A stretch of 48,458 bases of DNA from an uncultured Bacteroidales bacterium (GTDB lineage Bacteria; Bacteroidota; Bacteroidia; Bacteroidales; F082). The translations under genes and the position numbers were made by a program. Every line of letters begins with the position of its first letter. The first letter of the stretch is position 1. The DNA lies in NCBI GenBank assembly GCA_947305795.1, contig CAMZEK010000017.1, forward strand, positions 1-48,458, read 5' to 3'. This document shows, piece by piece, positions 1 through 8,615 of this stretch. The notes under the pieces were generated by a model. That model was not told the origin of the DNA, did not search any database, and saw nothing but the letters and a program-made list of their open reading frames with translations.

Positions 1-2716
1 CATACTGTCCGATGGAAGTCACGGAGCTGGGGATCTCTATCGTGGTCAGCCCTGTACAATTGTACACAAAGTATTTTGGGAGAGATCGAACCGTATTGCC
101 GATGGTCACGTTGCTGAGGGATGAACAGCCATCCAGCCATGGATAAGAAGAAGTAGGGGTACTTGCGTTTATGGCATTATAATTCAAAGTGGTCAAGCCT
201 GTGCAATTCTGAAACGCATAGTTCCCGATGGAAGTCACGGAGCTGGGGATCTCTATCGTGGTCAGGCCGCTGCAACCAGAAAACGCAGAGTTCCCGATGG
301 AAGTCACGGAGCTGGGGATCTCTATCGTGGTCAGCCCTGTGCAACCAGAAAACGCATAGTTTCCGATGGAAGTCATGGAGTTGCCGATGGTCAACGTGGT
401 CAGGCCTGTGCAATTGTACACAAAGTAGCTTGGGATAGATTGAACCGTATTGCCGATGGTCACGTTACTGAGGGATGAACAGCCATCCAGCCAAGAATCA
501 GCAGTACTTGCATTTATGGCATTATAATTCAAAGTGGTCAGGCCTGTGCAACCATAAAACGCATAGCTTCCGATGGAAGTCACGGAATTCGGAATTTCTA
601 TCGTGGCCAGGCCTGTGCAACCATCAAACGCACAGCTTCCGATGGAAGTCACGGAATTAGGGATCTCTATCGTGGTCAGGCCTGTGCAACCATAAAACGC
701 ATAGCTTCCGATGGAAGTCACGGAATTCGGAATTTCTATCGTGGCCAGGCCTGTGCAACCATCAAACGCACAGCTTCCGATGGAAGTCACGGAATTAGGG
801 ATCTCTATCGTGGTCAGGCCTGTGCAACCATAAAACGCATAGCTTCCGATGGAAGTCACGGAATTAGGGATGACCGTGTTCTTGCAGCCCGTGACCAATT
901 CGTTGGTGCTGGTTTTGATGATGGCATTGCAGTTCTCGCGAGAGTCATACACCGTATTCCCTGATTCCACAATAATTTGCTCCAGGCCAGTGCAACCTCG
1001 AAACGTATAGTTTCCGATGGAAGTCACAGAATTCGGGATCTCTATCGTGGTCAGGCCTGTGCAACCAGAAAAAGCATAGTTTCCGATGGAAGTCACGGAG
1101 TTGCCGATGGTCAACGTGGTCAGGCCTGTGCAACCATAAAACGCATCGTCTCCGATGGAAGTCACGGAGTTGCCGATGGTCACCGATGTCAGGCCGCTGC
1201 AACCAGAAAACGCAGAGTTTCCGATGGAGGTCACGGAGTTGGGGATGGTCACCGAGGTCAGGCCTGTGCAACCACGAAACGCATCGGCATCAATGGAAGT
1301 CAAACCGGTGAAGTATTGAAGTTCATCAAACGAAGTAATGGTGCTGTTGTATTGGAACGTAGTGCCCAAAGAAGTGACTGCACTGGCTTCGACAAAGCTT
1401 AACTCACCATCGCCATTGGTATCCCAACGATTCACGCATCTCTGTTTGACATTATCATCGACAAAATCAACAGTGCAACTTTCGTCATATTGAAAGTTGT
1501 TAAAATCTTTCCATCCAATTGCGTTTTGATAGTCCGACAATGTGCCACATGGGATATTAACGGTAATGTTAGTATTCACGCCAGCAAATGCGCCACCATT
1601 GCCTATGTTAGGAGGCGTTGTTGCATTGACATTGATCTGATTCAAGCCTGTTCGTTGTGCAAAAGCGTTATAACCGATACTTGTCACAGCACTACCAATG
1701 GTTAGTGATGTGATACCTGTACAAGCATTATCGCAGGCAAACGCTGCATTACCAATAGTGGTGACGCCTTCTCCTATAACCAACGAGCCAGATAAACCTG
1801 TGCAATTGTAAAAAGCAGACTCACCAATCGAAGTCACTGAGCTTGGGATGGTAATTGATGATAAATTGGTACAACCATAAAATGCCCCCTCGCCAATCGA
1901 AGTCACTGAGCTTGGGATGGTAATTGATGATAAATTGGTACAACCATAAAATGCCGACTCGCCAATCGAAGTCACAGTGCTTGGAATTACTGTGTTGCGA
2001 CAGCCAAAAACAAGTTGGTTATTGCTTTTCTTTATGATAGCTTTGCAGTTATCACGTGAATCAAAAGTTAGGTTATTAGAATTAACTGTTATGTTTGTGA
2101 AAGTATTGACACCCCCGTTATAAAACATAATGCCTTGTTGGTGCAAATCAGACAACGAACTTCCAACGTTCAAGGTAGTGAAACCGCAATTGCAAAACGC
2201 ATCTTCGTCGATGGAAACTGTCGTATTTGGAATCGTCAAAGTGCCAACAAAACCCGTGCACAAATGAAATGCTGCCGGTCCAATTACCTCTACATTGGAA
2301 AGATTGAGGGCTGTAAAACCACTGCATCCGCGGAAACCTCCATACTCCACTTCCGTCACTGTAGTCGGGAGGGTCAAAGTTCCGGTAAGACCCGAGCAAT
2401 CCCAAAACGCCCCAGTTCCGACTTTGGTCACCGTATAGTTCGTGTTATTATAGGAGACAGTGCTCGGCAAAGTAATGTTGCCAGTTGGTTTAGTGTAGCC
2501 TTGCCAACCAGAGGAGTTCATTGAATTATTGGTGCCACCTGGAGAAGTCAATGCCACATAATGATTAGTGGGATCAATAATAGCATAGTACAAGGTTTGT
2601 CCTGTGGAACAACGTTTAGAAAAATCAGGAGCATATGCCCATGCCAATCCCATTCCCATCAGGAAGGCAACAAAGAGCATCAAAACCTTTTTGTTTAATC
2701 GTAAATGTTTGTTCAT
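1..2716 (-). CDS. BspA-like leucine-rich repeat surface protein (3' end outside window)
   Basis: The minus strand is open from ATG at 2716 to the window edge, about 905 codons, with no stop seen, so the gene is partial because of the window. It begins with a signal peptide (MNKHLRLNKK, then a hydrophobic run ending AWAYA). A mature start of the form TGQTLYYAIID..NHYVAL is shared with the two LRR proteins at the right end. Most of the rest is 23-residue LRR_5 repeats of the type LTTIEIPNSVTSIGNYAF-GCTG. A module ending PCGTLSDYQNAIGW splits the first LRR block near 1515-1560. An EF-hand-like loop, DTNGDGELSFVE, follows near 1385-1425, then a second LRR block. LRR_5/BspA proteins are surface adhesion or protein-binding proteins. 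A T9SS sorting domain is expected beyond the left edge but cannot be seen. Overlapping frames look open only because the repeats are regular. Confidence 0.93.
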   Translation of the reverse strand, partial: MNKHLRLNKKVLMLFVAFLMGMGLAWAYAPDFSKRCSTGQTLYYAIIDPTNHYVALTSPGGTNNSMNSSGWQGYTKPTGNITLPSTVSYNNTNYTVTKVGTGAFWDCSGLTGTLTLPTTVTEVEYGGFRGCSGFTALNLSNVEVIGPAAFHLCTGFVGTLTIPNTTVSIDEDAFCNCGFTTLNVGSSLSDLHQQGIMFYNGGVNTFTNITVNSNNLTFDSRDNCKAIIKKSNNQLVFGCRNTVIPSTVTSIGESAFYGCTNLSSITIPSSVTSIGEGAFYGCTNLSSITIPSSVTSIGESAFYNCTGLSGSLVIGEGVTTIGNAAFACDNACTGITSLTIGSAVTSIGYNAFAQRTGLNQINVNATTPPNIGNGGAFAGVNTNITVNIPCGTLSDYQNAIGWKDFNNFQYDESCTVDFVDDNVKQRCVNRWDTNGDGELSFVEASAVTSLGTTFQYNSTITSFDELQYFTGLTSIDADAFRGCTGLTSVTIPNSVTSIGNSAFSGCSGLTSVTIGNSVTSIGDDAFYGCTGLTTLTIGNSVTSIGNYAFSGCTGLTTIEIPNSVTSIGNYTFRGCTGLEQIIVESGNTVYDSRENCNAIIKTSTNELVTGCKNTVIPNSVTSIGSYAFYGCTGLTTIEIPNSVTSIGSCAFDGCTGLATIEIPNSVTSIGSYAFYGCTGLTTIEIPNSVTSIGSCAFDGCTGLATIEIPNSVTSIGSYAFYGCTGLTTLNYNAINASTADSWLDGCSSLSNVTIGNTVQSIPSYFVYNCTGLTTLTIGNSMTSIGNYAFSGCTGLTTIEIPSSVTSIGNSAFSGCSGLTTIEIPSSVTSIGNYAFQNCTGLTTLNYNAINASTPTSSYPWLDGCSSLSNVTIGNTVRSLPKYFVYNCTGLTTIEIPSSVTSIGQY
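534..865. repeat. 138-bp perfect tandem duplication within LRR coding sequence
   Basis: Units 541-678 and 679-816 are identical base for base. A third partial copy runs to 865, and the match also extends a few bases upstream of 541. The 138 bp equal two 23-residue LRRs (2 x 69 bp). Identity at silent sites indicates recent duplication or active slippage/recombination. Confidence 0.92.
1824..1975. repeat. 69-bp tandem LRR repeat
   Basis: Copies start at 1824, 1893 and (partial) 1962, each beginning CCAATCGAAGTCAC, and are nearly identical at the DNA level. One unit encodes one 23-residue LRR. Confidence 0.85.
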
Positions 2717-3039
2717 AATAGTAATTTAAATTTAAGTTGTTATTGATTTATTTACACTAAATTGTTTCGCTTTAAGACGCCGCAAAGAAAATAAAAAAAA
2801 TCCGATATAAATTGGTCCTTGTTGGTTCTTTTTGTTTCTATTTGTAAATCAATGGATTAAGGGGTGTTGAAAAGCCGCATTGCGTTTTAGAGGAGTGTTT
2901 TTGGCTTTATCATAGGGCAAATGCATCCATGAGAGAAGAACAACTCAGGTGCGGAAATGGGGTGAAAAACATGGGTTTTCGCACCTAAGTTGAGTAAAAA
3001 TCACAAAAAACAATAAACTCAGGTGCGGAAATGGGGTGA
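2717..3039. other. Intergenic region between LRR gene and truncated ATPase
   Basis: About 320 bp without a coding region. It holds the LRR promoter (2783-2834), an AT-rich leader rich in TTTAAATTTAAG-like sequence next to the ATG, and two related hairpin repeats from 2941 onward. No RNA gene was recognised. Confidence 0.6.
2783..2834 (-). promoter_or_regulatory. Promoter of the LRR gene with shared upstream motif
   Basis: On the minus strand a -7-like box TTTCTTTG (2783-2790, one mismatch to TAnnTTTG) lies about 66 bp upstream of the ATG. Exactly 23 nt further upstream is a 21-bp motif (2814-2834) reading AAAAAGAACCAACAAGGACC with one extra leading C. The same motif, at the same spacing, precedes the gene at 6696. 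Confidence 0.6.
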
Positions 3040-3066
3040 AAAATACAAGTTTCCGCACTCGAGTTT
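2941..3066. repeat. Two copies of a hairpin-forming repeat
   Basis: Copy 1 pairs CAACTCAGGTGCG (2941-2953) with CGCACCTAAGTTG (2980-2992), 12 of 13 bases. Copy 2 pairs AAACTCAGGTGCGGAAA (3015-3031) with TTTCCGCACTCGAGTTT (3050-3066), 15 of 17. The left arms and loops share an identical stretch of about 27 bp starting ACTCAGGTGCGGAAATGGGG, offset by 74 bp. The right arm of copy 2 abuts the remnant ATPase reading frame. Confidence 0.75.
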
Positions 3067-4305
3067 GTTATTTTTGAAAACCTGGCCCTTCAGGAATACG
3101 GAGCATCCATAAAGAAGGCTCCGGAAGACTGGCAGGAGGCCTTCGCCGAACTGAAGAAGCTGCTGAAAGGCATCAAGGAAAACCGAAAGAAAATCGTTTT
3201 CATCGACGAACTCCCGTGGATGGACACCCGACAAAGCGAATTCCTTGCCGCTTTCGAGGCCTTCTGGAACGGTTGGGGTGCACAACAAAATGACTTGATG
3301 CTCATTGTGTGTGGTTCGGCCACCACTTGGATTACCAACAAAATCCTTTCCGACAAGGGCGGCTTGTTCAACCGGGCGGCAAGGCGGCTCTACTTGATGC
3401 CCTTCACGCTTCGTGAAACAGAGAAATACTTAGTTTCGAGAGGCATACGCTGGAGCCGCTACGACATCGTGGAATGCTACATGACCATGGGCGGCATCCC
3501 CTATTACTTGAAACTCTTGGACAATGAACTGTCCTACTTGGCCAACATCGACACCATCTTTTTCAAGCGCAACGGACCGCTTTGGGACGAGTTCGACCAC
3601 CTTTATGAGACCCTTTTCGGATCAGCGAAAGGCTACCTGAAAATCATAGAAGCTCTATCAACAAAGAAATCGGGGCTAACGAGAAAAGAGATTATCCAAG
3701 CAACAAAATTAGAAGACAACGGACTTCTCACCGAAATGCTGAAAAGCCTGAAGAACAGCCTGTTCGTAAGGGCCTACAACACCTTTGGCTATGGCGAGAA
3801 GAACGTGGTGTACCAGCTTGCCGACTACTTCACCTTGTTTTACATGCAGTTTGTGAAAGGAAAGCAAAACCCCGACGAGCACTTATGGACGCACTATTTA
3901 GACCATCCCGCAAAACACAATTGGGCGGGACAAACTTTCGAGCAAGTCTGCAAAGACCACATCGCCTTGGTGAAGAAGGCCATCGGAATCAGTGCGCTGC
4001 CAACCGACATCTCTTCTTGGCAGGGCGTGTCGGAAAGCGGCAAGGCCCAAATCGACCTCATCATCGATCGCCGCGACCAGACGACCAACATTTGCGAAAT
4101 CAAGTTTTCAGTGGGAGAGTTTACTATCGACCAAGACTATGAGACCAAGCTTCGGAAAAAGATGCAAGTGTTCCGTGAGGCCACAAAGAGCAAAAAGGCT
4201 TTGCAACTGGTCATGATAACCACATACGGCGTAAGGCAGAACGCCCACAGCGGCATCGTGCAGTCGCAGGTGCGGATGGACGACCTGTTTGCCGTTTCGG
4301 AGTGA
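3040..4305 (+). pseudogene. 5'-truncated AAA ATPase (DUF234-type), remnant
   Basis: The frame is open from 3040 (in-frame TGA at 3037-3039). Recognisable protein starts around 3073 with ENLALQEYGA and runs through Walker B, KIVFIDELPW, just before the first internal ATG at 3220. Sensor-like ICGSATTWITNK, a winged-helix middle region and a C-terminal nuclease-like fold (AQIDLIIDRR...CEIKFS) follow to the TGA at 4303. Bacterial members of this archaeal-ATPase-like family start about 90 residues earlier with a Walker A motif of the GRRRVGKT type, which is absent. No start codon precedes Walker B; initiation at 3220 would delete both nucleotide-binding motifs. I therefore call a decayed gene cut at its 5' end next to a hairpin repeat. 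A translated C-terminal fragment is possible. Function of intact members is unclear; many sit in accessory or defence regions. Confidence 0.75.
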
Positions 4306-4319
4306 TTTTTCGAGTCGTT

Positions 4320-6578
4320 TCACTCCACATCCCGCACGAGCCGCACGGAGAGGCCGTCGCCGCGATGGCCTGCAGCTAAAATTCCGACCCAGTTTTCAGA
4401 AAAACCTATCCCGTAAGCATCCCCAACACCCGTATCCGATGTGAAATAACCCACTGAAGTCATAAAGACCCCATCGATGGTGCGCAACCCTGCCAGAGGC
4501 AGAAACACCGCACCGGCCGGTTCCAACACCTGCTGCCAGTCGGAGAGACTGATGATGTTGTTTCTGAAACTGAGATCGGCGTTATTGGCGGAGTTGAACT
4601 GCCAGGTAGAGGCTTTCCAATGGTCGGGCAGGAGCAACAAACCTTTCACGCCATTGACACTGGCCTTGACGAAACGGACGCCCGAGGCGGTATTGCGCAC
4701 GAAGAGCAGGTAAACCCAATCGTCACGCCTCGGCGTACGCCATTGGTTTTCTTTGTTGCCTCCATTCGAGATGGCATTGTAGCCCCAGTCGGCTTGGCCC
4801 GTTTGGTCGTATAGGTTGGCATCGGGCCTGCCGTAAGCATAATGCAAAGGGTCGCTTTGCGCGTCCTTGTGATCGCTCCACGGCTGGAAGCAAACGGCCC
4901 CGTGGTCGTAGCCGCTCGTACCCCAACCAAACAAGTCGATCCAGCCGCTGTATGTCGGCGAGACCTTCTCGTTGTCCTTCCCGACAAAGTCATATTGGTG
5001 TTCCGCAAAACGCCACGTGCCCGTCGAAGCTTGGTATTGCAGGTTGCCTTTAGAAAAATACACTTGTCGGCCCTCAGCAATGGAGAAAAGACCTGTCAAA
5101 GCGCCTTCGGGAACAGATTCGTGATGCTCAGCAGGCAGGGTGGTAAAAGCAAGCTCGCTACCGTAGGTCGTGCCTGCCGCATTCGTCAGATAAGCCCTGA
5201 CGAAATAGGTGGTGTTGGGGAGCAACCCGCTCATGACAATAGGGTCGGAAACCCGATTGCAACTGGCATGTTGGCCATTAATGCTGGGATTATGCAAAAC
5301 GCCCCAGCACAGGCCGAGTTCCATGCCATCAATATTGCCTTTTTTAAGCACGTCAATGCCGCTTGTGGCGGAGGTAGCGGTAATGTCATTCACCGACAGC
5401 GTCATCACCGTTGGAAAGATGAGTCCTTCCAAATCGGTGCCCTTATAAGGCTCGCAGTTGGTATTGATTTGATCTATGAGAAACTGCTCTTTCTGCTGTT
5501 GAACTTTCTCGATTTGCGTGACAAAGATCATCCAGTCTTGGCTATTGGCTGGATAGAGCAAGGCCTTCTCGTTGCACATTGTCTTTATCTCCACGCTGGT
5601 TTTGGCCAGTCTTGCCATCAACACCTCCCTGCTCTCACTGCCTTTTTCGGCTTCTTCAATAATCGGGTGGAGCATGATGTTCATTTGCCATTCGGCTTCT
5701 AAAAGATAGTTCTTTTGGTCTGCCGAGAGGCCTGAGTCCGATGCATCAGACAATCCAGTTGTTGGGATAGGTCGCCTTGCAGCCAACAAACCACATAATA
5801 TGATAAGCAGTAGGATGACACAAGGGGGTATAATCTTCCTCCATCGGTCGCTCCGCTCCAAGGCTTTGCGCACAGCCTCCATGTCGGCATAACGGCGCTC
5901 GGGATTCTCGCGGGTGCATTTGGCCGCTATGTGGCGGTAGCGGTGCGGAAAGATTTTCCGTAACAGCAAACCAAAAGCATAGATGTCCGATTTGCAATCG
6001 ATGGTCCTTCCTTGCTCAAGTTGTTCTGGAGCCATGTATTTCAAGGTGCCAGCGGATTGTTTCAGGATGGCATAGTCGTCGGCATCGGAGAGGCCAAAGT
6101 CGATGATTTTCAAATTGTTGCCGTTTCGCGTGATGAGAATGTTGCTCGGCTTGAGGTCGCGGTGCAGGATCTGCTTGCTGTGGATGTAGGCCAAGGCATC
6201 GACCATCTGGTCCACCACCTTGCGCCGCACCTGTCGCGTGGGCTTGTCTTCGAGGAATTTGTCCAATGTCACGCCGTCGATGTATTCCATGACGATGCAG
6301 GGGCCGATTCTTTCGTTGTCCTCTTTGGAGTTGACCTTCACGATGTTGGGATGGTCGAGCTGCACCATCAGCTCATACTCCTTCTTCAGCAGTTCGAGAT
6401 AGACCTGCTGTCGGCATTCGGGCTTCAGGCCTTTCAGCATGAACCACCTGCCCTGCCGTTTCAGCTTCACCAATTGGCTGAAGCCGTGGCTTTCCACGTT
6501 TTCGTAGGTCGGTTGCAACTCGTCGCTTCCGATGAACTTTTCCACGATGGGTCCTGATGTGCTGTTGTTGTCGGCCAT
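4320..6578 (-). CDS. Membrane Ser/Thr protein kinase with extracytoplasmic FISUMP domain
   Basis: 752 aa from ATG at 6578; an upstream GTG at 6584 is in frame but the ATG (MADNNST) is preferred. Residues about 25-245 are a Hanks-type kinase: lysine in FMLKGLK (about 49), HRDLKPSN (139-146), DFG (160-162) and APE (183-185). The glycine-rich loop is degenerate. One membrane segment (about 249-267) follows. The external part has a helical stretch, a fibronectin-like region (about 400-500, ending TTYFVRAYLTNAAGTTYG) and a C-terminal Fibrobacter succinogenes major paralogous (FISUMP) domain ending SVRLVRDVE. The layout suggests an external ligand sensed through FISUMP and cytoplasmic phosphorylation of unknown targets. 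It is divergent from the gene at 6696 across a shared promoter region. Confidence 0.9.
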   Translation of the reverse strand: MADNNSTSGPIVEKFIGSDELQPTYENVESHGFSQLVKLKRQGRWFMLKGLKPECRQQVYLELLKKEYELMVQLDHPNIVKVNSKEDNERIGPCIVMEYIDGVTLDKFLEDKPTRQVRRKVVDQMVDALAYIHSKQILHRDLKPSNILITRNGNNLKIIDFGLSDADDYAILKQSAGTLKYMAPEQLEQGRTIDCKSDIYAFGLLLRKIFPHRYRHIAAKCTRENPERRYADMEAVRKALERSDRWRKIIPPCVILLLIILCGLLAARRPIPTTGLSDASDSGLSADQKNYLLEAEWQMNIMLHPIIEEAEKGSESREVLMARLAKTSVEIKTMCNEKALLYPANSQDWMIFVTQIEKVQQQKEQFLIDQINTNCEPYKGTDLEGLIFPTVMTLSVNDITATSATSGIDVLKKGNIDGMELGLCWGVLHNPSINGQHASCNRVSDPIVMSGLLPNTTYFVRAYLTNAAGTTYGSELAFTTLPAEHHESVPEGALTGLFSIAEGRQVYFSKGNLQYQASTGTWRFAEHQYDFVGKDNEKVSPTYSGWIDLFGWGTSGYDHGAVCFQPWSDHKDAQSDPLHYAYGRPDANLYDQTGQADWGYNAISNGGNKENQWRTPRRDDWVYLLFVRNTASGVRFVKASVNGVKGLLLLPDHWKASTWQFNSANNADLSFRNNIISLSDWQQVLEPAGAVFLPLAGLRTIDGVFMTSVGYFTSDTGVGDAYGIGFSENWVGILAAGHRGDGLSVRLVRDVE

Positions 6579-6594
6579 AACCACAATTTTTCTG

Positions 6595-6676
6595 CAAAGA
6601 TAGGTTTTTTTTCGTGTCGAAAACCAAAAAGAACCAACAAGGACCAGAAAGGATTTGGAAAAAAGCCTTTTCTTTG
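6595..6676. promoter_or_regulatory. Divergent promoters flanking a 21-bp motif
   Basis: The kinase promoter box TATCTTTG reads on the minus strand at 6595-6602. The box for the rightward gene, TTTCTTTG, reads on the plus strand at 6669-6676. Between them, at 6625-6645, lies the 21-bp motif found upstream of the LRR gene (2814-2834). Spacing to the rightward box is 23 nt, as at the LRR gene; spacing to the kinase box is 22 nt. Confidence 0.6.
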
Positions 6677-6695
6677 CAGCCGAAAATCAGATACC

Positions 6696-7259
6696 ATGCA
6701 AAAGACTAGCCCAGAAATATCGGAACTCAAGAAAAGGATTGAGGACGACCTGAAGCACAAAATGCGCACCCCCAACGACTTCGTCTTTCTCGTTGGCGCC
6801 GTGTGGGAGCGCACACACCAAACCATCAGTCCCACCACGCTGAAGCGGCTCTGGGGCTACATCGACGGTGCCGACGAGACACGCGACAGCACCCTCCACA
6901 TCCTTTCTAACTTCCTCGGTTTCGACAACTGGGACGCCTTCGTCGAGGAAATCAGCCGCGACAGCGGCTCCGACCCCGTGACCTCGTTCCACATCAAAGC
7001 CGACGACCTGAACGTGGGCGACCGTGTCTTCGTCTCTTGGAAGCCCGACCGACGCTGCACCTTCCGCTATCTCGGCGAGCAACAGTTCATCGTAGAGCAG
7101 GCTGAAAACTCCAAGCTGAAGGAGGGCAACACTTTCTATGCCAGCCTGTTCATCCTCGGCGAACCGCTCTACCTCTCCGACCTTGTACAGGGCAACAACC
7201 CGCCCGTGGCCTTTGTGGTCGGCAATAGGGACGGGTTGTGCGAGGTGAAAGTCAATTGA
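6696..7259 (+). CDS. Small helical protein of unknown function, possible regulator
   Basis: 187 aa, no signal peptide or membrane segment. The N-terminal half (about 1-85) contains ISPTTLKRLWGYID followed by STLHILSNFLGFDNWDAF. This looks like a helix-turn-helix-like domain that I recall from Bacteroidota proteins, but I cannot name a family. The C-terminal half (about 95-187) is beta-rich (VGDRVFVSWKPDRRCTFRYL) and ends CEVKVN. It is divergently transcribed from the FISUMP kinase, and its promoter carries the shared 21-bp motif, so a role linked to the kinase is plausible but inferred. Its stop codon touches the stop of the convergent ATPase gene with no bases between them. Confidence 0.8.
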   Translation: MQKTSPEISELKKRIEDDLKHKMRTPNDFVFLVGAVWERTHQTISPTTLKRLWGYIDGADETRDSTLHILSNFLGFDNWDAFVEEISRDSGSDPVTSFHIKADDLNVGDRVFVSWKPDRRCTFRYLGEQQFIVEQAENSKLKEGNTFYASLFILGEPLYLSDLVQGNNPPVAFVVGNRDGLCEVKVN

Positions 7260-8576
7260 TTACATATCTTCAAGGGACAAAGAGCCAAGATGTAGTTTCA
7301 TCTTCGCGAGTTCGGGCGTTTGAGCCACCACAAAATTCACTTTGGCCTGCAACGCCTTGGCATCATAGCGCTCACCTTGTTTCTTCAGTTCATAAACCCA
7401 CACTTCTTTTTCGATGGGGTCGGCGACAATCAGGTCAACCTCATTCTCACCTTTCCTGTCCCACCATTTGCCGATGATGTATTTGCCTTCCTCCTCGAAC
7501 TTCCGCGCAAAATAACGTTCCATCATAAAGCCCGACAAGGTGCTGTAATCACGCTGGATGATGGCATCCAACGCATGCAGCGCCTTGTTCTCCACCAACG
7601 ACTGGTATTTGTAGAAGAAACGGAACCAAAAAATGAGGAAGCAGTCGTCAAGCTGATAGCGCATCTTTTTGCCGTTGGGCTTCGAAAAGATGGGCAAAGC
7701 CTTGGTAATGAGGCGATAATAGTTCTCCAAACGCGCCAAATAGCTCCCGATGTTGCCCAAGCCCAACTCGCCCTCAATCTCAGCTCGCGTCTTCATGCCG
7801 CTGGCAATGCAGGTCAGGATGGAGAAATAGGTGACATAGTCGCTTCCGAACTCCTCGATGAGGATGTTGCGCCCCTCGTTGATGAAAGGCGAATCCTCTA
7901 TCGTCAAAGCAGAAAGCATCTGGTTTTTAGTGACATAGCCCTTGTCAAGCAGAAGCGCTACATACCAAGGCACGCCGCCCGTGATGCTGAACAACGCGAG
8001 CAAATCCTCATTGGTGTAGTTGGGATTGAAGTCGGCGAGGATTTCTTTCAACACATTGGTTGAGAAGGGTTTTAGCGTCAGCCGCTCGTTGGCGCGTCCG
8101 AAAAGCGGCTCCTCGTAATCCTCGAAAATCCTTTGCATCAAAGTGAACACCGAGCCGCTGATGATGAGATTGAGATGGCTCTCGCGCTTGTAGAGGTCCC
8201 AGTCACGCTGCATGTCGCTGAACACTGTTGGATTGATTTTCAAGAAGTTCTGGAACTCATCGATAATCAGCGTGAAAGGTTGTCTTTTGGCCAGTTCCAA
8301 CACAAACCTAAACACCTCAGAAAAAGTGTTGAGTGTGCCAAATATCTGACGCTCAAGCTTGTCGCCGATTTCGCGCATAAAGTCCTGGCACAAAAGTGCC
8401 TCTGCTTTTTTCCCAACGAAAAAATATAGCACTGTACTGTCACCACACATCAGCGAAAGTTCGGTCTTCCCCACACGCCGACGGCCCATCAGCACAGTCA
8501 TTTGGGCTTCTTTCTTGCTCTGTTTCATCACTTTGTGAAGTTGCCTCTGTTCGTTTTCCCTGTCGTAGAATTTCAT
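7260..8576 (-). CDS. AAA ATPase of the DUF234/archaeal-ATPase-like family
   Basis: 438 aa, full length. Walker A is GRRRVGKTEL (about 31-40) and Walker B is FTLIIDEF (about 101-108), followed by a sensor-like LNLIISGSVFTLMQ and a winged-helix segment. The C-terminus has a PD-(D/E)XK-like pattern (ENEVDLIVADP then VWVYELKKQ). Members are predicted NTPases with a nuclease-like tail; the biological role is not established. It belongs to a different subfamily from the truncated copy at 3040. A near-consensus promoter and paired palindromic motifs precede it, suggesting autoregulation. It is convergent with the gene at 6696. Confidence 0.9.
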   Translation of the reverse strand: MKFYDRENEQRQLHKVMKQSKKEAQMTVLMGRRRVGKTELSLMCGDSTVLYFFVGKKAEALLCQDFMREIGDKLERQIFGTLNTFSEVFRFVLELAKRQPFTLIIDEFQNFLKINPTVFSDMQRDWDLYKRESHLNLIISGSVFTLMQRIFEDYEEPLFGRANERLTLKPFSTNVLKEILADFNPNYTNEDLLALFSITGGVPWYVALLLDKGYVTKNQMLSALTIEDSPFINEGRNILIEEFGSDYVTYFSILTCIASGMKTRAEIEGELGLGNIGSYLARLENYYRLITKALPIFSKPNGKKMRYQLDDCFLIFWFRFFYKYQSLVENKALHALDAIIQRDYSTLSGFMMERYFARKFEEEGKYIIGKWWDRKGENEVDLIVADPIEKEVWVYELKKQGERYDAKALQAKVNFVVAQTPELAKMKLHLGSLSLEDM

Positions 8577-8615
8577 GGCTGCTCATTTTTTGTTGTTCAA
8601 AAAAAACAATAATCA

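Noticed and set aside
534-865. CRISPR-like array because of regular repeats
   Set aside because: Repeat and 'spacer' are both coding LRR units of 69 bp in one frame; no cas genes are present.
163-1402. Several open frames on both strands inside the first LRR gene (for example 945-1271 minus and 977-1402 plus)
   Set aside because: They are out-of-frame readings of the regular 69-bp LRR repeats, low in complexity and rich in His, Arg, Trp and Cys; the true frame is the one starting at 2716.
1-2716. First LRR gene as a pseudogene because it lacks a stop
   Set aside because: The frame is simply cut by the window edge; no internal stop was found.
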